Assembly: GCF_003605435.1 (NCBI RefSeq)
Contig: NZ_QXQB01000001.1
Span: 186,001 to 250,000, forward strand
DNA length: 64,000 bases
DNA from: Paenibacillus pinisoli
Lineage (GTDB): Bacteria; Bacillota; Bacilli; Paenibacillales; Paenibacillaceae
Reading direction: 5' to 3'
Numbering within the stretch: position 1 is the first letter of the stretch; each line of letters opens with the position of its first letter. The position numbers were made by a program, and so were the translations under genes. The notes beneath the pieces were generated by a model that made no database searches, was not told the origin of the DNA, and worked only from the letters and a program-made list of their open reading frames with translations. Shown in pieces: positions 17,505 through 25,840 of this stretch.

Positions 17505-19199
17505 TCAACTCTTCAACCTATCCCGCCATTTCTCCAAAGCGATTAACCCTTCCTGCTCCGCTTCCTTGGCTTGCCGAAGCAAGGAAATAGCTTTCTCGAC
17601 AGCCTGCTCATTCTTGGGATCACCGCCCATAGGGAATGGGAATAACCTCGACAGCTCGTACAATGCATTGGCCGTTGTCTTGTAGCAATTCCAAGCAACC
17701 TCTAACCATACACGATCCCGTTCATATTCTGAGTCATCCAACAAGCCAAATAGGAAATCCCTGGCGTAGCCGCGAAGCTCTGCATATACAACTGCGTTAT
17801 AAGCATTGAAGAACGGGATAATCCGGTCACCTCGAAAAGCATCCATCCATGCGTCATAGGCGGCAAGTCCGCGTACTAGCTCGCCATCGCCCGTGTTACG
17901 ACTCTCCGCATCGATGCCATGCTCCATGACGGAATCTAGCAGACTCAGCAGTGCCGATTTTCGATCGATTGGAAATTCCTCTTGGATGGCAATAAGCCCG
18001 ATCTCCGATGTTTTCCCCTTTCCAATCTGATCATATGGCACTTCGCTTTCCTGCAGCTTATCGAGCGCATTCAGCTTTTGCGTATCATCATCGTAGCCAT
18101 AGACTATGCCATATTCCGCATGGAACAGATCCCACACGATAACCGGAAGTCCACGATCAATGGAACTGTGAGCCGTATGAATGACATCAGTGACGGTATT
18201 CGGCTTTGCAGGCAGATAAGTCAGCACCTTAAATTTAAATCCTAAATTGGAGAGCAGTTGATTAAACGAGGCTTCTCCGGCAAGCGTGAAGGGACCTCCG
18301 ATATGTACCGTTTCCTTTATGATGTGGATACTGAACGCTTGACCCGTCAAAGCATTCACTTCTGCAAGCGATAGATTCCTTTGATTGGTATACTGCAGCA
18401 TTCCCCATAAGCAATAAGTTACCGATGGCCTCGATCCAAGGAAATGACTGTCGCCAATTCGCTGAGTGTAGATATTGGGTCGTTCAAGTATTTTAGAGGA
18501 AGAGGCATTCTCGTCTCTCCTTCTCATCAAATGCTCCTGTATGAACACACGGATTCTCTCTTGCTGAAGCTTCTGCCGCGTTCTGGCCAGTGATTTGTAG
18601 ACGCTGCCCATTGTCATATTGAACAAAGCCGCAATTTCCTGTGGAGAATGCTGCCGGAAAAAATAAGCTTCAAAAATCCCGCGTTCCCGGGGCTTGAGGC
18701 AGGTAAATAAGTTTAGAATCGTCTCCATTGTTTCCTTGCGAACGATTTGCTCCTCCGGATTAGAGACCGAGCCTGCCTCTTGCATCCTAATGCTCATCAT
18801 ATAAGTCATGATGCTCTCCACATCTTCCCAGTCCACTTGATCTGCAGAAATTCGCCTCGCCAAGCTAGTAAAGGGCTGTTCATGACGATAGGGACCGCCA
18901 CGCCTCAACTTCATCATCGCCTGGTTGCGCACAATTCGGTGAAGCCAAGGAAGAAAACGCGTCACATCCACTAATGTACCTAGATGCACAAATGCTTTCA
19001 TCAGCGCTTCCTGCACAATATCTTCAGCAAGATACGGATCTTGGGCAAAGCCATTCGCCCAGTGATGGGCTTTCGCACGATGGCGGCGAACCAGCTCGCT
19101 GAAGGCGTCATGATCGCCGCTCTGCGCCCGCCCGATTAGTTCGCTTTCGTTGTCTTCTGTGTGAAAGGACTTACCGATTACAATTTCCTTCATGGTCAT
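17505..19199 (-). CDS. ECF sigma factor fused to a C39/BtrH-like domain
   Basis: About 564 residues. Start taken as ATG 19199, with GAGGAG 5 nt upstream, rather than the TTG at 19214. Sigma region 2 (~20-95): ELIGRAQSGDHDAFSELVRR, LAEDIVQEALMKAF, FLPWLHRIVRNQAM. Region 4 (~165-220): LKPRERGIFEAYFF, SPQEIAALFNMTMGSVYKSL. The C-terminal ~340 residues resemble the papain-like fold of C39 peptidases and the butirosin BtrH N-terminal domain: SVTYCLWGMLQY (Cys near the expected nucleophile) and FHAEYGIVYGYDDD (His/Asp region). A helical tail follows. No anti-sigma gene is adjacent, so the fused domain probably controls activity (inference). Catalysis is unproven: the usual DCGPAA context is missing. 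Confidence 0.85.
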   Translation of the reverse strand: MTMKEIVIGKSFHTEDNESELIGRAQSGDHDAFSELVRRHRAKAHHWANGFAQDPYLAEDIVQEALMKAFVHLGTLVDVTRFLPWLHRIVRNQAMMKLRRGGPYRHEQPFTSLARRISADQVDWEDVESIMTYMMSIRMQEAGSVSNPEEQIVRKETMETILNLFTCLKPRERGIFEAYFFRQHSPQEIAALFNMTMGSVYKSLARTRQKLQQERIRVFIQEHLMRRRDENASSSKILERPNIYTQRIGDSHFLGSRPSVTYCLWGMLQYTNQRNLSLAEVNALTGQAFSIHIIKETVHIGGPFTLAGEASFNQLLSNLGFKFKVLTYLPAKPNTVTDVIHTAHSSIDRGLPVIVWDLFHAEYGIVYGYDDDTQKLNALDKLQESEVPYDQIGKGKTSEIGLIAIQEEFPIDRKSALLSLLDSVMEHGIDAESRNTGDGELVRGLAAYDAWMDAFRGDRIIPFFNAYNAVVYAELRGYARDFLFGLLDDSEYERDRVWLEVAWNCYKTTANALYELSRLFPFPMGGDPKNEQAVEKAISLLRQAKEAEQEGLIALEKWRDRLKS

Positions 19200-19331
19200 G
19201 CCACTCCTCAGCAAAGATGATTTGGCCGATCTATCTGATTGATGCCATGAGTGTAATCAATTGGACATAACCAACTTATTTACCAGCTATATTCGTCTTT
19301 TTCTCCCAAAAATCCTTTATCGCCAAGCCAA

Positions 19332-20441
19332 TTACTCTCCCCAATCCTCCATCGATCTCCGTTTATGGCCGCGTGACCGGGAGTTTTTTGACGCCGCTTG
19401 CTTCTTATCCCGCTGCCGCAGAGTGGAGTTCTCTTTCCGCGCCAGCCTTGCCAGCTCCCGCTCCGTCTTCTTGTAATTGCTGTATCTGCCTCCATCCAAT
19501 TCGCCGCTGTGAATTGCCGCCTGCACCGCACAGCCCGCTTCCCCTTCATGCTTGCAATCCCGGAACCGGCATCGGCCCGCCAAATCCTCAATATCTGAGA
19601 AAGCTTGCTGCCAGCCCTCTTCGGAATCCCAAAGCTGAAGCTCACGCATACCCGGAGTATCCATCATCAATGCGCCGCTTGGAAGCAGGAACAGCTCGCG
19701 ATGTGTCGTTGTATGCCTGCCTCTTGCGTCGCTTTCCCGGATTCCTGAAGTTGATTGCCATTCATCCTCCGCCAGCCAGTTCAGAAGCGTCGACTTGCCT
19801 ACTCCCGAAGAACCCGTGACTGCAACCGTCCTGCCCGGCTTCAAATAACTCAGAAGCGCATCCTTCCCCTGATTCTCCAAAGCGCTGACCATATGCACAT
19901 GAACACCTGGAGCAATATCCTCCACCTCTGCTATATAACGCTCGGGATCCTCGCATAGATCTGACTTCGTTAGCAGGACGACAGGCGTCGCTCCGCTTTC
20001 CCAAGCGGCGATCAGATACCGCTCCAGCTTTCGTACATTAAAGTCGCCATTCATTGCTAATGTAATGAACAAAAAATCCATATTGGCGCCGATAATCTGC
20101 TCATCCGGGATCGATCCGGCAACCTTGCGCGCCATCGATGACTGACGGGGCAATACAGCTTGAATCACAGCCCGAGGCGGAGATTCATCCAGCATATCGG
20201 CCATTACCCAGTCGCCAACAGCAGGAAAATCGCCTTTGCCTGCAGCTTGAAATTCGAACCGTCCAGATACATTCGCCAATCGTTCCCCGCTCGAAGACAT
20301 GACCTTGTAGGCATGGGAGTACTGGGCGATAACCCTTGCCGGCGCTGCCTTTCCGAGCTTTTCAGAGCAGGCGTCGCTTTTATTGCTCCATTGTTCATTC
20401 CAACCATAAGCTTGCAAATAATCTGTAAGTTGAGTTGTCAT
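19332..20441 (-). CDS. rsgA: Ribosome small-subunit-dependent GTPase A (RsgA/YloQ family)
   Basis: 369 residues from ATG 20441 with AAAAGGAG upstream; the open frame extends 44 codons further but through two terminators. Circularly permuted GTPase: OB-like N-terminus (~35-105), G4 LLTKSDLCE, then G1 VAVTGSSGVGKSTLLN, G3 MMDTPGMREL, and a zinc knuckle RCRFRDCKHEGEAGC. A basic tail follows (RSRGHKRRSMED). Family role: late 30S maturation, GTPase stimulated by 30S, target of (p)ppGpp. It is not next to prpC/prkC, where the housekeeping copy usually sits, so this may be a paralogue. Its leader (20474-20757) suggests ribosome-mediated attenuation. Confidence 0.92.
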   Translation of the reverse strand: MTTQLTDYLQAYGWNEQWSNKSDACSEKLGKAAPARVIAQYSHAYKVMSSSGERLANVSGRFEFQAAGKGDFPAVGDWVMADMLDESPPRAVIQAVLPRQSSMARKVAGSIPDEQIIGANMDFLFITLAMNGDFNVRKLERYLIAAWESGATPVVLLTKSDLCEDPERYIAEVEDIAPGVHVHMVSALENQGKDALLSYLKPGRTVAVTGSSGVGKSTLLNWLAEDEWQSTSGIRESDARGRHTTTHRELFLLPSGALMMDTPGMRELQLWDSEEGWQQAFSDIEDLAGRCRFRDCKHEGEAGCAVQAAIHSGELDGGRYSNYKKTERELARLARKENSTLRQRDKKQAASKNSRSRGHKRRSMEDWGE

Positions 20442-20473
20442 TTCGTTTCTCCTTTTATTTAAAAATAAACACG

Positions 20474-20500
20474 AAAAAACCGCAGGAAATTTTCCTGCGG
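20474..20500 (-). terminator. Second tandem terminator in the rsgA leader
   Basis: Perfect stem CCGCAGGAAA/TTTCCTGCGG followed by T6 on the minus strand, ending 33 bp upstream of the rsgA start codon. Confidence 0.8.
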
Positions 20501-20507
20501 CAGCATC

Positions 20508-20546
20508 AAAAAAACCGCAGAAAGCCAAACTCGGCTCACCTGCGGC
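20508..20546 (-). terminator. First tandem terminator in the rsgA leader
   Basis: Stem GCCGCAG/CTGCGG with an inner GAGCC/GGCTT pairing, then T7 on the minus strand. It shares CCGCAG/CTGCGG arms with the second terminator, so alternative pairings between the two hairpins are possible. Confidence 0.8.
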
Positions 20547-20611
20547 GTTAGCATAAAGATTGATAAATTCCATTGCTCATGATGGATAAGAGCAACAAAC
20601 TACATTCTTTT

Positions 20612-20695
20612 TTAGCTAATAGAATGCACAGTTCTATAGGGGCCGAAGCATATGGAGTTTCTGAATCGAACGATCGTCATGTTCAAGTTTCTCAT
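20612..20695 (-). CDS. Candidate 27-aa regulatory leader peptide before rsgA
   Basis: ATG 20695 preceded by GAGGAGG 8 nt upstream, the best ribosome site in the leader. Product: MRNLNMTIVRFRNSICFG, then PYRTVHSIS and a TAA stop. It lies 27 nt after the predicted transcription start and 65 bp before the first of two tandem terminators. Short, well-translated ORFs in this position upstream of terminators are typical of ribosome-stalling attenuators controlling antibiotic-resistance and ribosome-rescue genes. Function inferred from layout only. Confidence 0.55.
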   Translation of the reverse strand: MRNLNMTIVRFRNSICFGPYRTVHSIS

Positions 20696-20728
20696 ATTCA
20701 ACAGCCTCCTCGTGTTTTGTTGATTTTT

Positions 20729-20757
20729 ATTATAGATCTGCAACCATCTGATGTCTA
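20729..20757 (-). promoter_or_regulatory. Sigma-A promoter of the rsgA leader
   Basis: TAGACA (-35, 20752-20757), 17-bp spacer, TATAAT (-10, 20729-20734) on the minus strand. The predicted start near 20722 gives a ~280-nt leader containing the short ORF and both terminators. Confidence 0.7.
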
Positions 20758-20796
20758 ACAACAACACAGTTATAGTTATTCTTTACCACAGCACAA

Positions 20797-20826
20797 CAAA
20801 AAAACCGCGATAAACGCGGTTTTTTC
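20797..20826. terminator. Bidirectional terminator after azoreductase gene
   Basis: AAAAAACCGCGATAAACGCGGTTTTTT-type hairpin (6-bp GC stem with A/T tracts both sides), 40 bp after the azoreductase stop. It insulates that gene from the rsgA promoter. Confidence 0.85.
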
Positions 20827-20865
20827 TCGATGCTGATGAATATATAAGTCCGTAGGTTCAGGCAA

Positions 20866-21489
20866 TTAGAACGCTGCTGCAACCTTAGCTGTCTCAGCCA
20901 ATCCGTCGGCAATAATTTGAGCCGATTTGTCTTGGAACTGGTTATGGCCTTCAATAACAACGACTTCCGGCTTGATGCCGAACAATCCGAAAGCGCCTAG
21001 AAGCGGTCTAACCGCAGCTTCCACCTCAGCCATTGGGCCGGAGGAGTAAACGCCGCCGCGTGCGTTCAGCAGAGCTACTTTTTTGTCGCCGACAAGTCCT
21101 ACCGGGCCTTCAGCCGTGTACTTGAACGTTTTGCCTGCTTGCGCAATGTAGGACATGTAGCTCGTAAGCGGTGCTGGAGCAACATAGTTCCACAGCGGGA
21201 ATGCAATGACAACTTTGTCCGACGCCAGGAATTGATCCAGAATACGGTTCGCTGTCTCAGCTGCCGCTTGCTCGCTTGGCGTCAGGTCAAAACCTTGGTT
21301 CTGCTTGAAGGTTCCTGTAATCGCCTCGTTGCCGTAGTAAGGCAGATTCTCCTGGAATAGATCCAGCTCAGTGATTGTATCGGAAGGGTTAGCCTCCTTA
21401 TACGATTTAAGGAATGCGTCATACATCTGAACACTTACTGCTTGCTCGCTCGGCCGGTTGTTGGCCTTAATAAAAAGAACGTTTGCCAT
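20866..21489 (-). CDS. azoR: FMN-dependent NADH:quinone oxidoreductase / azoreductase
   Basis: 207 residues, the usual AzoR length. ATG 21489 after AGGGG; upstream in-frame codons lack homology. Flavodoxin-like fold: VLFIKANNRPSEQAVS (phosphate-binding loop), FPLWNYVAPAPLTSYMSYI (FMN-contacting PxWNxxxP motif), LLNARGGVYSSGPMAE. These cytosolic enzymes reduce quinones and azo compounds by two-electron transfer and protect against thiol-reactive electrophiles. It is preceded by a strong promoter overlapped by an inverted repeat, and an Rrf2-type regulator gene lies just upstream. Confidence 0.92.
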   Translation of the reverse strand: MANVLFIKANNRPSEQAVSVQMYDAFLKSYKEANPSDTITELDLFQENLPYYGNEAITGTFKQNQGFDLTPSEQAAAETANRILDQFLASDKVVIAFPLWNYVAPAPLTSYMSYIAQAGKTFKYTAEGPVGLVGDKKVALLNARGGVYSSGPMAEVEAAVRPLLGAFGLFGIKPEVVVIEGHNQFQDKSAQIIADGLAETAKVAAAF

Positions 21490-21544
21490 GGTTATCTGCC
21501 CCTTCATCCAAAATTCATTTTTATATTGTGCCTTTCTAAAGCAC

Positions 21545-21573
21545 AGTATAAAACATCGATTTTCTAATTGCAA
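21545..21573 (-). promoter_or_regulatory. azoR promoter with overlapping inverted repeat
   Basis: TTGCAA (21568-21573), 17-bp spacer, TATACT (21545-21550). An imperfect repeat GTGCcTTtctAAaGCAC (21530-21546) covers the transcription start side, and GTGTaagcACAC-like arms lie just upstream of -35. These are candidate operators for the Rrf2 regulator or another redox repressor. Confidence 0.6.
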
Positions 21574-21665
21574 CTGGTGTAAGCACACTAATTTAAGGAA
21601 AGTAGCTTTTTTATCGTTATTAACCGAGTTTTTGTCACATTTTCATCACATTTCCCCTGAAAAGC

Positions 21666-21700
21666 AAAAAAACGCATCTGCCGCTGGGGCAAATGCGTTC
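21666..21700 (-). terminator. Terminator of the Rrf2 gene
   Basis: AACGCATTTGCC/GGCAGATGCGTT stem followed by T7 on the minus strand, directly after the stop codon. Confidence 0.8.
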
Positions 21701-22138
21701 TCAAAGCGTACAATGATCAATTCGTTTGGCTACATCTTCGATTGTATATTTCCGCAAATAACTAATGGTTTGCTGTTCGGTTTCGAACAGGATTTTTTCA
21801 AGCTCAATATCCAATTGCTCTCCCGCATCGCCGCATTGCATCTCAAATTCCGGCTCCGGCACTTCTTGATTGACGGCATAATAGATATCGCCGAGTGTAA
21901 TTTGGTTTGGGCATTTGAGCAGAACGTAGCCTCCCTCTCGGCCGCCCTTGGACTCGACAATGCCGGCTGCAGCAAGCGATTGCAGCACTCTGCGCATAAA
22001 GGTCGCATGCGATTTGACCAAGCATGCAATTCTGGCGCTGGATAACACGCCTCCGCTCTTGGCAAGCCAAATGACCGCATGAACGGCTATCTTGAATCGT
22101 GGCGGTCCAATATGGATTCCGCGGTTCGTAATACTCAT
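21701..22138 (-). CDS. Rrf2-family transcriptional regulator
   Basis: 145 residues from ATG 22138, with AAAGGAG 9 nt upstream; the GTG at 22159 overlaps that site. The winged helix is at ~15-75: FKIAVHAVIWLAKSGGVLSS, ATFMRRVLQSLAAAGIVESK, GGREGGYVLLK, the standard Rrf2 wing. It has Cys in the recognition-proximal region (ARIACLVKS), in the wing strand (LLKCPNQ), in the dimer segment (EMQCGDAG) and near the C-terminus (DHCTL). It lacks the clear three-Cys cluster of IscR, so cluster binding is doubtful. YwnA/CymR-like members sense redox or sulfur state. The azoR gene next in line is a plausible target (inference). Confidence 0.88.
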   Translation of the reverse strand: MSITNRGIHIGPPRFKIAVHAVIWLAKSGGVLSSARIACLVKSHATFMRRVLQSLAAAGIVESKGGREGGYVLLKCPNQITLGDIYYAVNQEVPEPEFEMQCGDAGEQLDIELEKILFETEQQTISYLRKYTIEDVAKRIDHCTL

Positions 22139-22340
22139 TCCACTACGCTCCTTTGTCACGCATATGCACCTGATGGCATGCCATTAGTTCTTAGTCCCTA
22201 TTATATAATGAAATGACTATGTAATCATAGAAGTATTCAAAGAACAATTTAATAACAACTGTGTTGCTTTCTTTTTACGACAACAGCATTAATTTATTGG
22301 TTGATATTACCAAAAATCACCTCTTCATGATACTACGTGT

Positions 22341-23426
22341 TTATGGCAAAACAACGGTCTCCCCGGCGCGAAGTCCCATCAACACCTCTGTCTTGTCGTC
22401 AACTTCCAGCCCGGTCTTAATAATTCGCCGCTTAGGTTGGCCGATACTGTCGTTTATCATCACATACGGCTGCTCCTGATCTCGCATGACGGCCAGAGTC
22501 GGTACAACGATCGCATTCTCCTTGCGCTGCGTCTCAATCTGTCCCTCCAGTGTCAGACCGCCAATGAGCCAATCACTGGATTCCAGTTCAATCACAACCT
22601 CAAATTGCGAAGCTTGAGAGCCATCTGTGGCTGAGGCTTGCTTGGGGAACAGGGAGACCTGAGTGATCGCGCCTGTAGATGTTTTATCTTTTTGTCCGCT
22701 CATGTTGACTTGGACCTGCATGCCCTCCTTGATTTTAAAAATGTCCTGCTCCGAAACGTTTGTGACAAACTGCAGCTTCTCAGTGTTGACGATCTTGCCG
22801 AACAGTTGTCCCTCGGTCAGCGCACGCGTCTTCGGATTCGTATCGGTGAATAAGAATACGCCAGTAGTCGGGGCGTAGACCGTAGCCGTCGCCAGCATAG
22901 CCCTCTTGTCCTTCAATTCTTCTTCACGCAGCGCCAGCACTTCCTCATTCAGTTTTTCAGTCAGCTTCTTGCTCTCTCTGTCGATAAATGCTTTTTTCCG
23001 TTCCTCGCCTGTTGTCATGTTGCCGACGGCTTCGGTTTCCACGGACTGCTGCAGGTTGATCTGCTGCAAATTCGCTTCTATGCGAGATTTCTTAATCTCA
23101 GCCTCCAGATTTTTTATTTCTTTCATCAACGCCTTCGTGTCAAGCGACATCAGCACCTCCCCTTTCTTGACCCGCTGCCCATGCTTGACATTCCAACTCT
23201 GCACATTTACTGACAGCGGCGCAAACACATCGGTCTCCTCAGTATAAGCGGCCTTACCCTTCACTGTCAGTTTCTCGGCTAACGTCTCCTGAGTAGTCTC
23301 GAAGGTTATGGAAGGTTCTGGTTCGGATTCTATAATTTCTATTGACGTATTATTTTTTTCATAAATAAAGTAGCCTGCGCCCAGCATGACAACTGCAACT
23401 GCAATCCATGTAATCCATTTCTTCAT
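22341..23426 (-). CDS. Efflux adaptor (HlyD/MacA/YknX-like membrane fusion protein)
   Basis: 361 residues from ATG 23426. One N-terminal membrane helix (MKKWITWIAVAVVMLGAGYFIY), a biotinyl-lipoyl half-motif (APLSVNVQSWNVKHGQRVKKGEVL), a coiled-coil hairpin (~100-180, Glu/Lys rich), the second lipoyl half (ATVYAPTTGVFLF) and beta-barrel and membrane-proximal domains ending in VLMGLRAGETVVLP. In Gram-positives such adaptors bridge the MacB-type permease to the wall side, as YknX does. It is the third gene after the ATPase and permease, 44 bp after the permease stop. Confidence 0.88.
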   Translation of the reverse strand: MKKWITWIAVAVVMLGAGYFIYEKNNTSIEIIESEPEPSITFETTQETLAEKLTVKGKAAYTEETDVFAPLSVNVQSWNVKHGQRVKKGEVLMSLDTKALMKEIKNLEAEIKKSRIEANLQQINLQQSVETEAVGNMTTGEERKKAFIDRESKKLTEKLNEEVLALREEELKDKRAMLATATVYAPTTGVFLFTDTNPKTRALTEGQLFGKIVNTEKLQFVTNVSEQDIFKIKEGMQVQVNMSGQKDKTSTGAITQVSLFPKQASATDGSQASQFEVVIELESSDWLIGGLTLEGQIETQRKENAIVVPTLAVMRDQEQPYVMINDSIGQPKRRIIKTGLEVDDKTEVLMGLRAGETVVLP

Positions 23427-23470
23427 AACTTTTGATCCTCTCAATGTGATTTGTCCATTGTCCTGTATGT

Positions 23471-24817
23471 TTAACCGTTCTTGATGACCTCAAGCGCATT
23501 GGTTCGAGAGGCGCTGATGGCTGGATAGATGCCGGTGAAAATGCCTGTCAGAAGCGCAAATCCAATACCGACCGGCAACACGGACAGCGATATGCTGACT
23601 TCCTTCACATTCAGCGTCAGTAATCCCGTTGCGACCGCCCGGTTCAGTCCCGCTACGGCGAGATAGGCTATCGCAATCCCGGCGATGCCGCCCATCAGCC
23701 CCAGTACTGCCGCCTCCCCCACGAATAGCTGGCGAATCTGCCACAGATTGGCTCCCAATATTTTCATGACGCCAATCTGCCTGCGACGTTGATGCGTGGA
23801 CATCGTCATCGCGACGAAAATTGAAAGCGAAGCGAGCATCAGGATGAAAATGCCGATGCCGAGCGTTGTCTTCTTGAAAGTGGCAAACTTCTCTTGAATG
23901 ACTTTCTCTTGAAACAGGTTGCTCTGTGTATTCAAATACAACTTGCCGATCAACCTCTCTACCTGTGCAACATAACGCTTGTCTTCCACCTTGACTGTCA
24001 ACGAGTCAAGCTTGAGCTTTGCGACGGTACCGCTGTTGTCGCCGAACCGCTCCTTGAGTAGTATTGCCGTGTCCAGTGAGACATAGAGCTGTTTGTCATA
24101 GATGGAATATTCCTCGCTGCTGCCGTCCTTGACCTGTAGAACGCCTCGAATGCGCAGCGGCAAGCTGGATTTGACGACATTGGCGTTGTTGATATTCATG
24201 GTCTGACGAAAATGAATTTGCTGTTGAAACAGTTTAGTATGTTTACGACCTAACTCATCATACTTCATGTAAAGCTCGTCATTATAGGGATCGGAAGAAA
24301 GCTTTTCAATCAAGTCCTTTTTCGTCTTCGGATCCATTAAGCCGAAGGAAGCGCCATAGTTCGCAACGACTGTATCTGGCATCGTGGACACACCACCTTC
24401 GGCAAACGCGTAGCCGAATCGGGAGAGCATCGTCAGATCGGTGCCGATGACCTGTACATCAACGCTTTTGTCCTCCATAGTGTACATCTCCAACAGCGGC
24501 ACATTCACTTGCGGCAGAACGGCTGTCACATGCGGCAGCCGTTTAATGACATCCAGCTTCTGCATCGTCATTGCGCCGCGGTCGAATGCAGAGCCGGAGT
24601 TACGGCCTCCTACTGTTTTAGCCGAAACAGTAATCTCATCCATTTTGTAAGTCCGGTTCATCTCGGCGATGCTCTGTGCCTGCGCTGAACTGCTGATGCT
24701 GATCGCCAGGATGATCGCAGCGCAACCGACGGACAGACCGATCATGCATAGCAGCGTAACAACCTTTCTTCGGCTAATTTGTCCCCAAGCCATCCGCAGC
24801 AAGTCATTCGGTCTCAA
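23471..24817 (-). CDS. MacB/FtsX-type ABC exporter permease
   Basis: 448 residues. TTG start at 24817 with GGAGGAAG 7 nt upstream. Four-helix MacB topology: helix 1 at ~18-40 ([20 protein letters not shown]), a ~240-residue extracellular domain, then three C-terminal helices in the FtsX domain ([79 protein letters not shown]). Such permeases act by mechanotransmission and not classical transport, usually in export of or defence against peptides, toxins or macrolides. Coupled 12 bp behind its ATPase. Confidence 0.9.
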   Translation of the reverse strand: MRPNDLLRMAWGQISRRKVVTLLCMIGLSVGCAAIILAISISSSAQAQSIAEMNRTYKMDEITVSAKTVGGRNSGSAFDRGAMTMQKLDVIKRLPHVTAVLPQVNVPLLEMYTMEDKSVDVQVIGTDLTMLSRFGYAFAEGGVSTMPDTVVANYGASFGLMDPKTKKDLIEKLSSDPYNDELYMKYDELGRKHTKLFQQQIHFRQTMNINNANVVKSSLPLRIRGVLQVKDGSSEEYSIYDKQLYVSLDTAILLKERFGDNSGTVAKLKLDSLTVKVEDKRYVAQVERLIGKLYLNTQSNLFQEKVIQEKFATFKKTTLGIGIFILMLASLSIFVAMTMSTHQRRRQIGVMKILGANLWQIRQLFVGEAAVLGLMGGIAGIAIAYLAVAGLNRAVATGLLTLNVKEVSISLSVLPVGIGFALLTGIFTGIYPAISASRTNALEVIKNG

Positions 24818-24829
24818 GCTGCTTCCTCC

Positions 24830-25519
24830 TCACATTGCAATCGGGGATTGGCGATTGTCCACCAGATGCCCCTGCTGCAGCGTAATCGTGCGACCCATTT
24901 GCGCCGCAACCTCTGCTTCGTGCGTTACGATGATAAAAGTGGTTCTCAGATCAGTGTTCAGCCGATGCAGTATAGCCAACACTTCTTCCTCGGTGCTTGT
25001 ATCCAGATTGCCCGTCGGCTCATCGGCGAAGATGACGGACGGCTCTGTTATGAGAGCGCGCGCGATGCTCACCCGCTGCTGCTGTCCGCCGGACAACTGG
25101 GATGGAAACAGGCCGGATTTGTCGGTCAACCCTACCTGCGCCAACAGTTCCATTGCCTTCTTCTTGCGTTTAGATGGAGAGACGCGAAGGAACAACAAAG
25201 GCAGTTCTACATTTTCACGTATCGTCAGGTTTGGAATTAGCTCATAGGATTGGAAAATGTATCCGATATGGAAGCGACGGTACTCGGCGAGCTGATTCTC
25301 GCTCAGCTTGACAATATCTTGTCCGGCGATTCGAATGCTGCCGGTGTCCGGCTTCATGAATCCAGCCATCAAATGGAGCAGCGTTGACTTGCCGGAGCCG
25401 GAACTGCCGAGAAGTGCCACCATCTCGCCTGCGCTTACCGTTAAATTGATATCCTTTAGTACAGGTATTACACCGCCTGCATTGCGAAACGAATGCGACA
25501 CCTGTTCAACTTGCAGCAT
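24830..25519 (-). CDS. ABC exporter ATPase (MacB/LolD/YknY family)
   Basis: 229 residues. I chose ATG 25519 because AAAGGA has proper spacing to it; ATGs at 25525 and 25528 crowd the site. Walker [15 protein letters not shown]-loop [11 protein letters not shown], signature [15 protein letters not shown], Walker [14 protein letters not shown]-loop [11 protein letters not shown]. All catalytic residues are present. First gene of the exporter unit ATPase-permease-adaptor. It follows a terminator, so it should have its own promoter between 25520 and 25740, where a CGTATAAT element is visible on the minus strand without a well-spaced -35 box. Confidence 0.93.
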   Translation of the reverse strand: MLQVEQVSHSFRNAGGVIPVLKDINLTVSAGEMVALLGSSGSGKSTLLHLMAGFMKPDTGSIRIAGQDIVKLSENQLAEYRRFHIGYIFQSYELIPNLTIRENVELPLLFLRVSPSKRKKKAMELLAQVGLTDKSGLFPSQLSGGQQQRVSIARALITEPSVIFADEPTGNLDTSTEEEVLAILHRLNTDLRTTFIIVTHEAEVAAQMGRTITLQQGHLVDNRQSPIAM

Positions 25520-25748
25520 TAACATCATTCCTTTCTGAATAAAAAAAGCGATATCGTACAGATAGAAATTTCTGGACAATTCAAGGGAATGTACATATGG
25601 CGAGAATACCGACGATAGCGAAACTTTAGGGTCCGGCGCATCGGCCCAAGAGTTAAATTCTGTCTTAATTATACGAGCCAGATGTATCGGTTGCTGACAA
25701 GGTTGTATCCAATTTGTAACATATGAAAGGATGAAATGACGTAGCAGA

Positions 25749-25791
25749 CAAAAAAACGCTTGTCGGAAGTATCAGCTCCCTGACAAGCGTG
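25749..25791 (-). terminator. Terminator after the two-component operon
   Basis: ACGCTTGTC/GACAAGCGT stem with a 17-nt loop and T7 on the minus strand, 50 bp after the propeller-gene stop. It separates the sensor operon from the exporter operon. Confidence 0.85.
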
Positions 25792-25840
25792 AATGGTGAA
25801 GGTGAAGACGTACCTGATTTTTGGCGCTTGCAACATGTGG

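Noticed and set aside
20442..20573. 44-codon in-frame N-terminal extension of the rsgA homologue
   Set aside because: It would be translated through two intrinsic terminators, has no ribosome site, and family members start near the chosen ATG.
20441..20760. T-box or known metabolite riboswitch in the rsgA leader
   Set aside because: No TGGNACCGCG T-box sequence and no recognisable aptamer core; a short ORF with a strong ribosome site fits better.
25580..25740. Sigma-A promoter TTGTCA ... TATAAT for the exporter
   Set aside because: The spacer is 21 bp, too long for sigma-A; an ECF-type promoter is possible but the -35 element is not convincing.
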